Shown: piece by piece, positions 42,131 through 52,850 of the stretch | Position numbering within the stretch: the first letter of the stretch is position 1 | Layout: each line of letters starts with the position of its first letter | NCBI GenBank assembly: GCA_038380795.1 | Contig: CM076269.1 | Span: forward strand, 3,968,001 to 4,032,000 | DNA: 64,000 nucleotides | Source of the DNA: Pyrocephalus nanus | Taxonomy: Eukaryota; Chordata; Aves; Passeriformes; Tyrannidae | Direction: 5' to 3' | Notes under the pieces: model-generated | The model's database searches: none | What the model saw: the letters and a program-made list of their open reading frames with translations, nothing else | Told to the model about the DNA's origin: nothing | Position numbers and translations under genes: made by a program

Positions 42131-43304
42131 AGCGTGGGGTTGCCGGGAGGGCGATCGTGCCTCGCAGCTGCAGGGAGAGCGAGTGATGGCCTGGAAATTC
42201 AATCAGGTGAGGAGCCATCGCCATCCCCGAAGGACAGGGAGCAGCCCAGTTGGGGAGGAGAGCCCGGACGGGAGTGCCGACTGGCTCCATGCTGTCCCTG
42301 GGGAGGGTGCCCTCTGGGGACTGCTCCCTGCTCTGGATGGCATGGAATGCTGTCCCACAGTCTGCTGCTCTGCGTCCATCAGCCTTCTGGGAGCGCCTTG
42401 GTGGAGAGCTCATCCATACCTCCGTGCTCATTTGCAACTTGCTTGTGGCTGGGTGTGGTATTCCCTTGCGCATCCATAGGAAACTGTGGTATGGGGACAC
42501 GCTGGTTGGGACACGCAGTGTGTGCCCAGCCAAGCTGGGCATCCCTGGGGTCCAACCCCCAGCACACTTGCAGAATTTCTTCTTGACCAGAGATGAAGGT
42601 TCACCAGTGAGAGATGGCCTGGCCCAAGGAACTGGCAAGTAGGTCTTTTTCCTGGCTTTGCTGCTGGGACAAGGTGCTCCCCCCAAAAGCCACTGAGTGG
42701 TTGCACCATCCTCTTTGTAAAGCCCTGAGGGAAGTGCAGGTGAGGAGGACAGCTAAGGGGCTGGGGACAGCAGTGGCCTATCAGGAGTTTCCCATCAACA
42801 GTAATTTTCTGTCCTTCAAAAAGGAAGGGAAAAAAAAACTCTGGGCATCACAGGCATTTGCTTGTTGTCCTCCAAACCTGCCACTGCTTTTTTTCTTTCC
42901 CAGTCCCAGCAATTGCTTTCTTCCTTCACATCTAATAGCAAGCACGCTCCCAGCGAATACTGCAGCGCACCCTGCGTGGGTGACAGTGGCCATGGCCACC
43001 ACTGCCCTGATGGTACTGAAATCCAGAAGAGCTCACCTGTGTGCCAGGGGCCTGGGACAGCCTGCTCCCACTTTGTCAGCTCCAAAGGCAGTGGGGGCTA
43101 CAGAGAATGCTGTGGTCTCAGGGCCCAGGACAGCAGACTCATGGCAGAGGGTTGCTGCCCTCCCACATGACACAGCACTTCACCCCACTATACCAGCATT
43201 TCCATAGCTGAAGCCACTGCCCCTTTGCCCCTGCCACCAGGGCACATGTCGTCCCCTTTGCTTTCCCGGGTGCCCCTTTGATCTTCAAACCTGCCCCATC
43301 TCTC
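42131..43304. other. No recognised feature
   Basis: About 1.2 kb of GC-rich sequence. Frames of 192-197 codons occur on both strands with chance-like composition. Nothing recognised. Confidence 0.5.
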
Positions 43305-43540
43305 TTTATCCCCCCTTTTTCTCACACTGATATAAATGGAGGCTTTGGCTGCCTTTAAATAGTCATATCTATCAGACAAGCTCCTGTCAGCCATAAATTT
43401 TACAGTAATGATGATTTTCTAAGTGGGTCGACTGGAGCTATTTCCGCTTCAGCCTCAAGTTACTGCACATGTCCCCCCCAGGGTCTGGCAGCCTCATTTG
43501 TTGTCCCCCTAATTGTCATTTCTCCCATATGCACTTGAGC
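43305..43540. promoter_or_regulatory. CNE-like island
   Basis: 'cactgatataaatggagg', 'ctttaaatagtcatatctat', 'cagccataaattttacag', 'taatgatgattttctaag' and 'ggtcgactggagctatttcc' form a compact AT-balanced element flanked by GC-rich DNA. Confidence 0.5.
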
Positions 43541-44084
43541 AGAAGCTGGAAGGAAAACTGACTCTGCTGCTGGCCCCAGGCTGGGGCTCCTCTCTACCCC
43601 CACGAGTCCCTCTGGTTCTGTCCCTGGGAGGGGGATTCAGAGGAGGGGTGAGTGCTGCAGGGGTGAGACAGCACTGGCTGCCTCTGACACGGGCAGAGGG
43701 AATGGCTGTAGGAGCTCACCATATGGATGCCCTTACCCCTGCCGCTCTCCCCCACTTCCCCAGCTGAGTGAAACGAGTCCCAACCTGTGAAAGCTGTAAT
43801 TGCAGGTAATCCCCCCACACTGTGCATGGTTTGAATTTGGCAGAGCAGGAATGTGGAAGGGAGAAGGGGAATTACTGCCCAGACGTGCTGCAGGGCCAAC
43901 ATCTGCACGAGTCATCAGTGCACATCTGGCTGCAGCAGCCTGTACTTGTAGCCCAGCCAGTCACTTTTTAGCCCATTGGGTCTGTCTCAGGCTCCCACTT
44001 AAGGGCAGCACGTGGACACCCTGGGACTGGGAACCCTTAGAGTGTTAAAGGAATTACTCCCTTCACTTGTTGTTGCTGCTGATG
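43541..44084. other. No recognised feature
   Basis: GC-rich, CpG-poor spacer; nothing recognised. Confidence 0.5.
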
Positions 44085-44145
44085 TTGAGGTGGTCACTCA
44101 GACTCGGTGTGCCTTAGTTTCGCTATTTGAAAGAGAGATCTGGGC
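44085..44145 (+). mobile_element. Possible short MIR-like fragment
   Basis: 'ggtggtcactcagactcgg' followed by 'gtgccttagtttcgctattt' recalls the MIR core ('ctgtgcctcagtttcctcatct'). Only one segment is recognisable, so confidence is low. Confidence 0.3.
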
Positions 44146-44989
44146 TTTCTGAAGGACCACACTCAAGGGTACCCATCTCTAGCTCTTCTGGAGAGAAGAG
44201 TGCCTGTGGCACCCTCTTCCAGGTTTGCCTCAGGCTGGCACTGCTTTACAACCTCCCCCAGGGAGATGCTGGATTAAAGGGGCTGATTCCTGCTCCCATG
44301 TACAGTTGGGATCAGTGAGGTGGGTCCCTGCCTACTTTCTGTTTCTTTTGAGTGTGGTCCCAGAGACAGAGAGCTTTCTGCAGAATTTCTGCCTTGCAGG
44401 ATCTGGTCTTTGAAAAGGAGGAAGCGAGGCAGGATGGGCAAAGTGGGACTGTCAGTATGCTGTCAGTACTGGAGGGTCTTTGTTGAGAGACAGGCAAGTG
44501 GCTGAAGATCCACCCACCACCATGCTCTGGGATGAAGGCTGGCCCTGGGGAGCACTCTGTCAGGCCTGTCCCTGAGGTGGCCAACCCTGCTCTGTCTCCT
44601 TGATAGAAAAGATTTGCTGAACCTTCTCATCCTGACCCTTCATCTCTGAGGTTCCTTTGGGAACGTGCTTTGTCAGGACGTAAATCCTTGCTGCCATTGA
44701 GCCACCCTGTGCCGGGGAGGGGGTGCTGGGGGGCTTTAAACAGCAGGCATGGGTGGTATGTCTCCTCACAAATGTAGCTGAGCACCCTCCCTTATAAGGA
44801 GCCTGCTTGGGACTGTCCTGGGAGCAAAAGCACCTTCTGTTCAGTCACTTCCATCCCTCCCTGCTCTCCCAGCCCTCAGGAAAGCAGCCTGACCTCACTC
44901 TGCAAGACAGCGAACGCAGCCTCCTCCCCAGGCAGGAAGATTCCCAGATAACACCCCCCCTCCCTCCCAGCTTTCCGAGGGCAGTGCGG
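44146..44989. other. No recognised feature
   Basis: GC-moderate sequence without recognisable features. Confidence 0.5.
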
Positions 44990-45320
44990 GTGTCAGAGGC
45001 ATTGTCTCTTTGGAAATTAATTTTCCTGTCGATTTCCTTATTTCTCTTAATTGATGAGGGGCAAGTCTTAGGCGCGTTGCCAGCGGCACCAGCCACAGCC
45101 TCCCGTAGGTATCAGCAGAGCCAAAAGCACTAGCGCCGAGGGTTGGGGAGTGTAATGAACTCTCAGAGGACTCGTTGCAGCTCAGCCTGTGCTCTAGATT
45201 AGCTGAGGAATCATCTGGCCCAGCTATTAACTGTCCCATTTAACATCATAAATTATTAACCTAATTTTGAGGAGGGTTGGTGACGGATCACGCTGATTTT
45301 GTCCGCTTTTCTGCAGCCTC
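44990..45320. promoter_or_regulatory. Strong CNE-like island
   Basis: 'ggaaattaattttcctgtcg', 'ttctcttaattgatgagg', 'cttaggcgcgttgcc', 'agattagctgaggaatcatc', 'cagctattaactgtccc', 'cataaattattaacctaat' and 'gacggatcacgctgatt' lie within 330 bp. TAAT/ATTA words and persistent CpGs are both dense. A good enhancer candidate. Confidence 0.55.
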
Positions 45321-45639
45321 TCGCCCAGTCTGCCGGTGCGGGGTAAGCCGCAGGCAGGGCTTGAGGGTCCGTGCCCCCAGAGAAGGGGAGAGGCAAGGCA
45401 GCACAGCCTGGCTGCCTGCAAAAGGACCAGCTCTGGCTCTTCTTCCAGCCCAGTGGAGAGCTCAGCCTGAGCCTGAGCAGGGGGAATCCCCCAGTAGAAA
45501 TAGGGAATGTAAGAGCTGCCCCTGGGGGAAAAGCAAAGCCACCCACTCCCCAGCAGACCTGCACTCATGTGGGGCACATCTGCACCCCCTGGGTACCGGT
45601 ATGTGCTGCCCACCCTCGGTGGAATCCCTTACCAGAGGT
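45321..45639. other. No recognised feature
   Basis: GC-rich spacer. Frames of 128 codons (minus) and 176 codons (plus, 45371-45901) overlap and show no family motif. Confidence 0.5.
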
Positions 45640-46060
45640 ATTTCTTAGCTTGCTTAAGCTCTTCAGTTTGTATGGTAAAGGCCTGGGGTCAGGAGGTTTC
45701 TCTTCCTATGCTTGTTGTAGTCTAGAACTTGTTCAAAAAGTTTCATTCCTGGGAAAAGTTTTAAATAAAATAGGGAAGAAAAGTGGATTCTTTGGTATAA
45801 AAGTTTTAAACCTTTTAGAGTTGGGGGTTTTTTTCAGCCAATTGAAGTGTAATGAAAATTTAAGGGATACCATCTTTTCTTTCTCCCTTTATCTTTCTTA
45901 GAGAAGAGAGATGTGTGCAGCAGCAAGGGGCTAAGAATTGCACTCGAACCATCATTTCTTCTAATTGAGTGGAAAAATTTTGAAATCGTTTGGTCTGCCG
46001 AAAAAAAAACATACAAACCTGAAGGAGAGCAAGCTCTGAAATCCTTGTAAAATGCCTCTT
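45640..46060. other. AT-rich stretch, possible weak CNE
   Basis: AT-rich sequence with 'agttttaaataaaatagg', 'ataaaagttttaaacc' and 'tttcttctaattgagtgg'. A run of A is present near 46000-46008. CpGs are few, so it may simply be an AT-rich spacer. Confidence 0.35.
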
Positions 46061-46599
46061 TCATTCTGGCATCACAGAAAGGACTTTTTGTTGCCCCTGT
46101 GAGCAGCTGTGCTGCTCGGTGCTGCCTGTCCGTGGTGTGAGAGCGCGTGGCCCTGGGCTGGCCGTGTGTGGGTGTGTCCCCAGGCTCTGTCCCACACAGG
46201 GGTGGCACTTGGAAGCCAGCATAGCCCTCAGACCCACACTCTGCTCCAAGGCTGTACAAGGTTCAGTGGCTGCAGCGCCAAACCTCGCTGCCACACCTCT
46301 CCCTGGGTGGAGGTGCTTGGGGTCAGGATCAGCAGGCTGCATTGCTGGTGAAGCACATCCCAAAAGACGAGCACAAAGAAGTGGTTTTGGTTATGGTGGG
46401 AGCATGGAAAGGTGTCAGAGTCTGTATTAAATTGAGAAGAGCCTGTACCACTCATCCCTGAGTACCCACCTACTGAGCAGAAGTGCCTGTAGCTCATCTT
46501 GTGCTTCCTTCCCCTTTTTCCCTTAGGCAGTGAAACAGGGAGTCCTGAATTTGCAGACTCTCAGCATCGGTGCTCCCATGCTTCCCTCACTTGATGCCA
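46061..46599. other. No recognised feature
   Basis: Ordinary sequence leading to the repeated-motif region; nothing recognised. Confidence 0.5.
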
Positions 46600-47350
46600 G
46601 CCTTTACACACATAGAACAGAGAAGGAAATCGCCTTTGCCAGAGGCCCAAACCTTGTGCACAGGCAGTACAGACCCACACAGGACTGATGGCCAGCACAT
46701 GGATATAAAATACAGCGCCCTGCCATAAAACATGCACTGCTAGTCTATATATTTTGCAATCCCTTTAAAGATTTTTTTTTTCTTTAAACCCCTCACCCCA
46801 GCTCCCTCCCCATTCTCCCCCCCAAAAAATTATTATAAAGAATTATTGCCATTAGTACGTCTTTCCCAGTGAAAGGAGAAAATCGCCTCATTCATAATTT
46901 ATACCCTCAATTACTATTAATAAAGAAATATTTCAGCAGAAAATCGCCTGGGAAAATTACACGTAACATTGCATTAACATTCTATTTGAACATTTTCATC
47001 ACATTTGTTATAGAGTTAATAAGAGGGATATGCTCCCCTGACTTCTTCATGAAATTATGGGCTGCCTATGATAGTTTAATCTTTTAGACTTTATATAATA
47101 TATTCACTTTACTAATTGAGCTATCCAAGGAGCAGTTAGGGATGTTCTTAAACGTGGAAGACAAAGTAATCAGGGCCGTGACTTCCTGACAAGAAGATCT
47201 TCTTCCGGAGATGAGGATCTGCACGTGTGAGGGGCACACACGTCCGTGTTTGTGCGCAGATGTGCCACTCCATTAGCCCTTCCCTTAATGTCCTTCCTGT
47301 GCTTGGAAGTGAATGTGAATGGAGAGTGGAGGTGATTTCTGACTCGTGAA
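46600..47350. promoter_or_regulatory. Strong CNE-like island with repeated AAATCGCCT motif
   Basis: The core at 46720-47200 is AT-rich, with many homeodomain words ('ctcaattactattaataaag', 'cattgcattaacattc', 'gagttaataagagg', 'tactaattgagctatcc', 'aaagtaatcagggcc'). The 9-mer AAATCGCCT occurs at 46627-46635, 46880-46888 and 46941-46949, and the last two copies share a 12-mer AGAAAATCGCCT. The first copy lies left of the AT-rich core. This is probably a multi-site enhancer; the factor is unknown. Confidence 0.55.
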
Positions 47351-49264
47351 ATATTCCCCAAAAGCTGCATTTGTATTTCAGAGAGAAAGGGGGGGGTCTG
47401 GTGAGCTTGAGCAAGGTATTGTTTTGGGAATGGTGTTGGGGGACTTCTCAGGAGCAGTACTTTATGTAGACAAGCCTTTACATTCTCCCCCACCCACAGT
47501 CAGGCACAGAGCATCTCCAAAACTCTGGGCAAGGAGCTGGACTGGGGTGTACAACCCCTCTTCTAATCTCCTTGGAGCTTTTGCTTCACCAGGCTGTGTG
47601 ATCAGGGCCATGCAGTGCAGAAAGGCTTCCCCCCCACCCAGTGTGCAAAAAACACCAAAGTTGGGCCTTAGGCAAGAAGTGAGGTTGGTGTGAGCAGTGA
47701 GACACGGGGAGGCACCTGGGAGATGGACACTGCCCTTGTGCACCGAGGGCATTGCTCTGGGCAATCTACTCATCTCCAGAGAACATGAGCAACAGAAGAG
47801 TCTTGGTAGCTCTCTCTTCTGCTCCTGCACCTGCAGCAACTGGTCCCAAGGCAACACCAGGCAGTGGTTTGCACCAGGTCTGTGGGAAAAAGGGCTGCAT
47901 CGTCAGCGTGTCGGAGCTTGCTTGCTCATTAAGCCTAAGTAATGCAGCCCTGAGCAGGTGCAAGGAGGGATCCATCATTGCTGAGCAATGGCCCTGCCAC
48001 GGGGGATGAGGCAAACCTCTGTTCAAACCTCACAATCTCTGAGGGAGGCTGAGGGAGCACAGGACCAGCTGCTTCATTTCATATCCACGGGGTGCTCATG
48101 TCCCCTCTGCATCCACCAGGCATGGACAGGGAGGGGATGACTGGACACGAGATGATACACAGGCTCCTAGGTGAGGGTTTTCAGTCACTTCTGAAACCAC
48201 TCTTGTGATACCCAGCCTCTCCAAACTGGTGGCCAATGCTGACAGCAAACCAGAGGTTTAATGAAAAGCTTTCATATGTTGGGATTCGTTAGCTGGGACT
48301 CATTAAACAGCAAATAAAAGCCTGGATGTTGCAAACTGAGCCGTGCCCAAGGCAGCTCCTGGAGATGAGGCAGCCTGGGACTGCAGGAGACCCCCAAACT
48401 AGAGAACAGCCAGGTGAGCTCCTGTCACTCCCCAGCAAACCATGGCCAGTGCATTCCACCAGAGATGGGAATTTGTGCAGGAAGAATGGAAGGGGGGGGT
48501 GTGGGCAGTGAGCACCATCTCCATGTCCCAAGGTTAGTCTGTTCACACCTTCATCTCATCACACCTGGCCGGGCTCAACCGTTCAGACTCCTGGTGTGAC
48601 ACCCAGTTCTGTCACCCAGAAGAGGGGCTGAGCTCCTGCCTGCTCTGCCCTCCCACCCCATATGAGCCCATCAGGGAGACCAGGATGGGTGAGTGACAGT
48701 GGATAAAAAAGGTGTCTGCAGAGTGAGGCAGGGAGAGCAAAGCACGAGATGTGCAGCTCCACTGCTGCTTCCATGGTGCAGCATGGTTGTTCCCAGCTGG
48801 TTTTTCATGGAATGTGCTGCACCCTCATTGCTGAGCTTGCAGCTGAAATTTTTCCTGGTGCCAGCAGTGATGGAGGCTGTGGCCACCACGTAGACATGCT
48901 GGGCAAGCAGCAGGCCACGTTAGCCCACACCTCCCCTTTGCTTCCCTGGTGGGCAGGGGGACACAGAGCTGTCCTCTGTGCAAGTACAGAGAACTGGGCA
49001 TCTTTCCAGGGACCACACGGGCAGCCTGGGAACAGCAGAGGCTGAGGAAGGTGAGGCACTGACTGTCCACCCTGGCCTGGAGATGGCCACTGCCTGGTCC
49101 TGGGGCAGGATGGACTGTGCTGTAAACAGGACAAGACTTGTAAACAGGGCTCCAGCTGGGATAAATTTAGCCCATTGGGGTTGCAGCCCTGGCGCGGCAG
49201 GACACGGTGTCAGGGTATTGTCAAGAGGAGTGAGGGAGAAAGAAGCTGAATAAACAAGCACAGC
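47351..49264. other. 1.9 kb with no recognised feature
   Basis: GC-moderate sequence. A possible short conserved patch lies at 48255-48320 ('tttaatgaaaagctttcat' and 'gactcattaaacagcaaat'), too small to call. No gene recognised. Confidence 0.5.
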
Positions 49265-49319
49265 TTGTCCCTTTTTTTTTTCTTTTTTTTTTTTCTTCTT
49301 TTTTTTTTTTTTTTGTCCC
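49265..49319. repeat. T-rich tract flanked by a 7-bp direct repeat
   Basis: C-interrupted T runs of about 40 bases lie between two copies of TTGTCCC (49265-49271 and 49313-49319). The flanking repeat resembles a target-site duplication around the poly-A tail (minus sense) of a retroposed sequence, but no body is visible between the repeats. Confidence 0.7.
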
Positions 49320-49914
49320 AGCATTGTTGTTTCAGCCGGACAATTGCCCTGCAGATTGAGGGAACGGGCTGGAGTTCAAGTGAATTTGTCTTCCAGCGCC
49401 TCCCTTCTCACATTGTGTTTTCACATGGGAATGTATCCTGGCATACAGGGGGGAGAGTGTCCATACCCATGTGCGTGGTTAACTCCATGGATGCTCTGCA
49501 CACATCTTCAGGCTGGCCCACAGGGAGACAGGCTGCTTTGCCTCCCAGGTGAGGTAGAGCAAGTTGGCATTGACTGTCATGCAGTTACTTTCTCCTCATG
49601 CCCAGGCTAACACCTGTGGGTGTCCAGGAGCACAAGTACAAGGTGATCTGTGCTCTATACTTGTCTGTACATGCCTCTGTGGGTAGAGCAGCCCTGGAGA
49701 TGTCCCTCCATGGCAGAGGGGACACTGTAGAGGTGAAAGTCTTTGCAGAACTTCAGAAATGTGGATCGGGACTCCTGAGGTCCTTTTCTCTTTTTCTGTC
49801 ATAGGGTTTGGACAAGTCGTATTCCCTTGCCAAAATCATCTGTGATCTCGGGAGCAAAGGGCATGGATGTTCTCTGTCAGTCCTGCTCTGTGAGGACCTA
49901 AGTCTTTTCTAAAG
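49320..49914. other. No recognised feature
   Basis: CpG-poor unique-looking sequence; nothing recognised. Confidence 0.5.
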
Positions 49915-50115
49915 GCCATGTTTAGAGGCAGCCTAATTTTCACATCTTAATTTTATTTTTCTCACATCTCTCTCTGACACGCACATACACACGCACACTT
50001 CTATTGGAAAAACGATTTTAATACCCATGGCACATTGTCCTGGTGTGATATAAAATCCAATGACATGTGGCATTTGGAAAAGGTCACTTCCCCCATCAGG
50101 ATTCATTATCCTACC
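49915..50115. promoter_or_regulatory. Weak CNE-like island
   Basis: 'gcctaattttcacatc', 'cttaattttatttttc', 'ggaaaaacgattttaatacc', 'gatataaaatccaatgac' and 'aggattcattatcctacc' form an AT-rich block, with a short CA-rich patch at about 49980-49998. Confidence 0.4.
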
Positions 50116-51174
50116 TCAGCCTGGGAAGCCATGGGGTTGCCCCCTCCTTTGTGGACCCCTTGCCCCCTCCCCAGCTACAGCAGGCGAGCAGGGAGAGGGG
50201 ATGAGGCATTGAGTGGCCACACCACGGACTTTGGCAGTGTCAGGGCAGTCCCTGCAGTGAGGGCTGTTGTTTCTCATTTGATGTCCCTGCCCTTCCCAAT
50301 GCCTTAATTTTCCCCCTGCCAGCAGAGCAAGAGGAGTTACAGGGATGTGCTGCTGGGAAGGCTCTGTGGGGTGCGTGGGGCTGGGTTTGGCTTTTGCCTG
50401 CCTTCCCCTGCTCACTGCTCCATCTGTTCCCTTTCAAGCCAGAGCCGGCTCTTGCGGTGCCCTCGCTCTGCGCGCTTGCGGAAGGGAAACGCTCCCCTTC
50501 CCTGTTTCACTTTTGGCTGGGTTGGTTGGGAAGTGCCTGCCCGAGTCGAGGCTCACCACCACCTAGGCAGAACTGAGAAGAGAAAGTGGAGAGGACATGG
50601 AAAGCCCAGCTCCTCGCCAGGTTCCTCACCAAGCGTGGGGATGCTCGCAGCAGGGCAGGAGTGACCAGCTGCCCTGGGGTGCTTGCATTTTTGCCTTTCC
50701 TTGGACTCATTTCTGCTCAGTCTTCCCCAAGATCATCTTTGTCCAAATATATCCACCTCCCCGAGGTGTTTCCAGCCCAACTTGGAGCTGTTCCCTGGAA
50801 GGCAGAAGGTTGCAGGAGGGTCAGACTTGCTGTGGAGGCTGTTTAGGGGTTCTCGAGGGATGCAGTCCATTGCGGAGCAGAGCATGGCTTCTTGCAATGG
50901 AATGTTGCATGGGAAGGGAACTGGGAGCCAGGACTTTTCCACCTGTTCAGTAACTGCCTTGGGCCACCTTGGCCAGGTCACAACCCTGTTCCCCACCTGT
51001 AGGGGAGGGGAGAGGCAAGGGTGGGTGCATTGAGCATGCAGTGGGCTCAGGGCTGTGGGATGGGCAGGAGGTGGGAAACAGGAGAGGTTTTTCCTGGGGG
51101 AAAAAGGGTTATTTTTGCAGCAGGGAGCAGGGTTTAATGCCTGATGAAGATTACTTCTGAGAGTGCTGAGGGTG
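50116..51174. other. No recognised feature
   Basis: About 1.1 kb of GC-rich spacer; CpGs cluster weakly at 50445-50490. No gene recognised. Confidence 0.5.
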
Positions 51175-51600
51175 ATGCTGACTGGAGCCCCTTCCTACCA
51201 TCTAAACACCAATGAGTTATGGGTACCCCAGCCTCTAATTACGCAGTCAGCCCCAAATAGGCTGTGTCTAACGAGGCTGACAGACTAATATCTCAAGAGC
51301 CCTTAATGTGTTATCATCTCTTGCTGTATGACCTCATATTTATAACTGCTCTGGTGGGAGGTTGAGAAATGTCCTTCTCTTCCCCCAGCTCCCTCCCCAA
51401 CTTTCCCCCCCTCCAGAGCAGCAGCTCTTCAGCCTCATCTGTTAGGATCAGGAGGAGAGAGGCGACTTCCCTCCATCCATCATCAGAGGAGTTTGCGCTA
51501 TTAGATGATTAAAGACATTTTTTATAATATTTGGAAGGGGCTTTGAAATGTCTCTCAAACGGTGTGATTAATGCCTGCTTAACCCTCGCCTGGCTGGGAT
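51175..51600. promoter_or_regulatory. CNE-like island in two blocks
   Basis: Block one (51205-51360): 'caatgagttatgggtacc', 'cctctaattacgcagtcagc' (TAATTA core with CpG), 'gacagactaatatctcaag', 'cttaatgtgttatcatctc' and 'catatttataactgctc'. Block two (51485-51590): 'gtttgcgctattagatgatt', 'ttttttataatatttgg' and 'ggtgtgattaatgcctgc'. A C-rich spacer separates them. Strong texture overall. Confidence 0.55.
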
Positions 51601-52264
51601 GGTGTGGTGGGGAGGCGGGTGCATCCCAGGGCAGGGCTCCCCGGGCATCTCAGTGGTCACCCAAGCCGTTGGGCACCCCGGGCCCTGACAAGGTGTGATT
51701 CATGAGCTCAGGGCACCTGCAGGAAGCCCCGGCCTCCAGGCAGTTCCTGGTGCACCGGGGACTTCGTGGTTTCTGAGGCTGCAACGGTTGGCACAGGAGG
51801 AAGCGCCGCCCGCCCCCTCCCCAGCGCTTACACGAGAAGCCCCAGGGCTGTGCCGGTCCAGGTCCATGAGCTGGACCATCCCACACCAATGCTGTGGCTT
51901 TCAAGGGAGGGCAGGGAGAGCAGGTGAGCAGCCCCGTGCCCATTCCCAGATGACCTGAGCTGGTGGGCTGTTTGCTTTCCTCATTTCCCTTTCTTTCTCC
52001 TCTGCCGCTCCAGATGAAGTCTCCCAAAAAAAGTCGTGGGCATCTTGGATGCTCTGGTAGGATCCACCTTTAGAATGCTGAAGTCTTGCTCAGAGTTTGC
52101 CATAAAGACCCATGGGGCTGGTGGACACGTTCATGCTAAAATTGGTGTCGGCATTGTCTGGTACCTGCCAAAGGCCAAATCACTGGTGTTCCCTGACGTT
52201 GGTTCCCATGGGGGAGTGGAGATTTGGCCTCAGATGGGGGAAGGATGCCTGCCTTCTTTGGTCA
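51601..52264. other. No recognised feature
   Basis: GC-rich to 51960, then ordinary. A 110-codon plus frame at 52036-52368 has mixed composition but no recognised family and runs into the neighbouring CNE-like island. Confidence 0.5.
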
Positions 52265-52850
52265 CAGGCACCATGTTTCATAATCTCAATTTCTTGTCAA
52301 TTGATTGCCAGATAGAAGCGACAACCAAAGAGGGCCCCAGGCGTCTGCAACTGCCACTCATCGTATGATTTTAACTCTCCCCCTCTGTAAGTTTGCATTA
52401 TTTTCTTCTTGTTGTTGTTGTTACCTAAAGAAACCTCCCCTCCCTCCCCCTCCTAAAAGCCTCCTGGAAATCCCAATGCCCTTGTCAATTTGGTGTTCAA
52501 TGTACAAATAGCTGAGAAGGGTTAATGCATGATTAATAGGTGTTTTATTAAAATGGTTAATCTGTCATTATAGAGTCAAAAAGATCAATAGATTTCTTAT
52601 AATCATGGCTTAAAATCATCTTTAGCACCATTGCTTATGGGCTTAAGACCCCGAGCAAGATGCTTAGGGGACCTGGGAGGTCCCTGTTAACTCCTCCTAA
52701 CCCTTCTGTCACCCAAAGTGTGACCCTGCAGACAGAGAAAAGCCAACACAGGGCTACACGTACTGTTATGGTTACCAATCCACCTTATTATTGATGGGTA
52801 TTAAAGTTGTCACACCTGAGTGACAGAAAAGGGAAATGGGAAGCGGGAGA
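52265..52850. promoter_or_regulatory. Strong CNE-like island with repeated CTTGTCAATT
   Basis: CTTGTCAATT occurs at 52293-52302 and 52481-52490; TGTCA is the reverse of the TGACA word bound by MEIS/TGIF factors, and the first copy continues into TCAATTGATTG. A near-palindrome TTAATGCATGATTAA lies at 52522-52536. The right half has 'gtgttttattaaaatgg', 'gttaatctgtcattatag' and 'cttataatcatggc', then after a gap 'gttatggttaccaatcc' and 'cttattattgatgggta'. (TTG)4 sits at 52409-52421. A likely large enhancer. Confidence 0.6.

Noticed and set aside
46600..46690. Possible further MIR-like fragment
   Set aside because: Only the 'agagaaggaaat' and 'ttgccagaggcc' words recall the family; too little to call, and one copy of the AAATCGCCT motif overlaps it.
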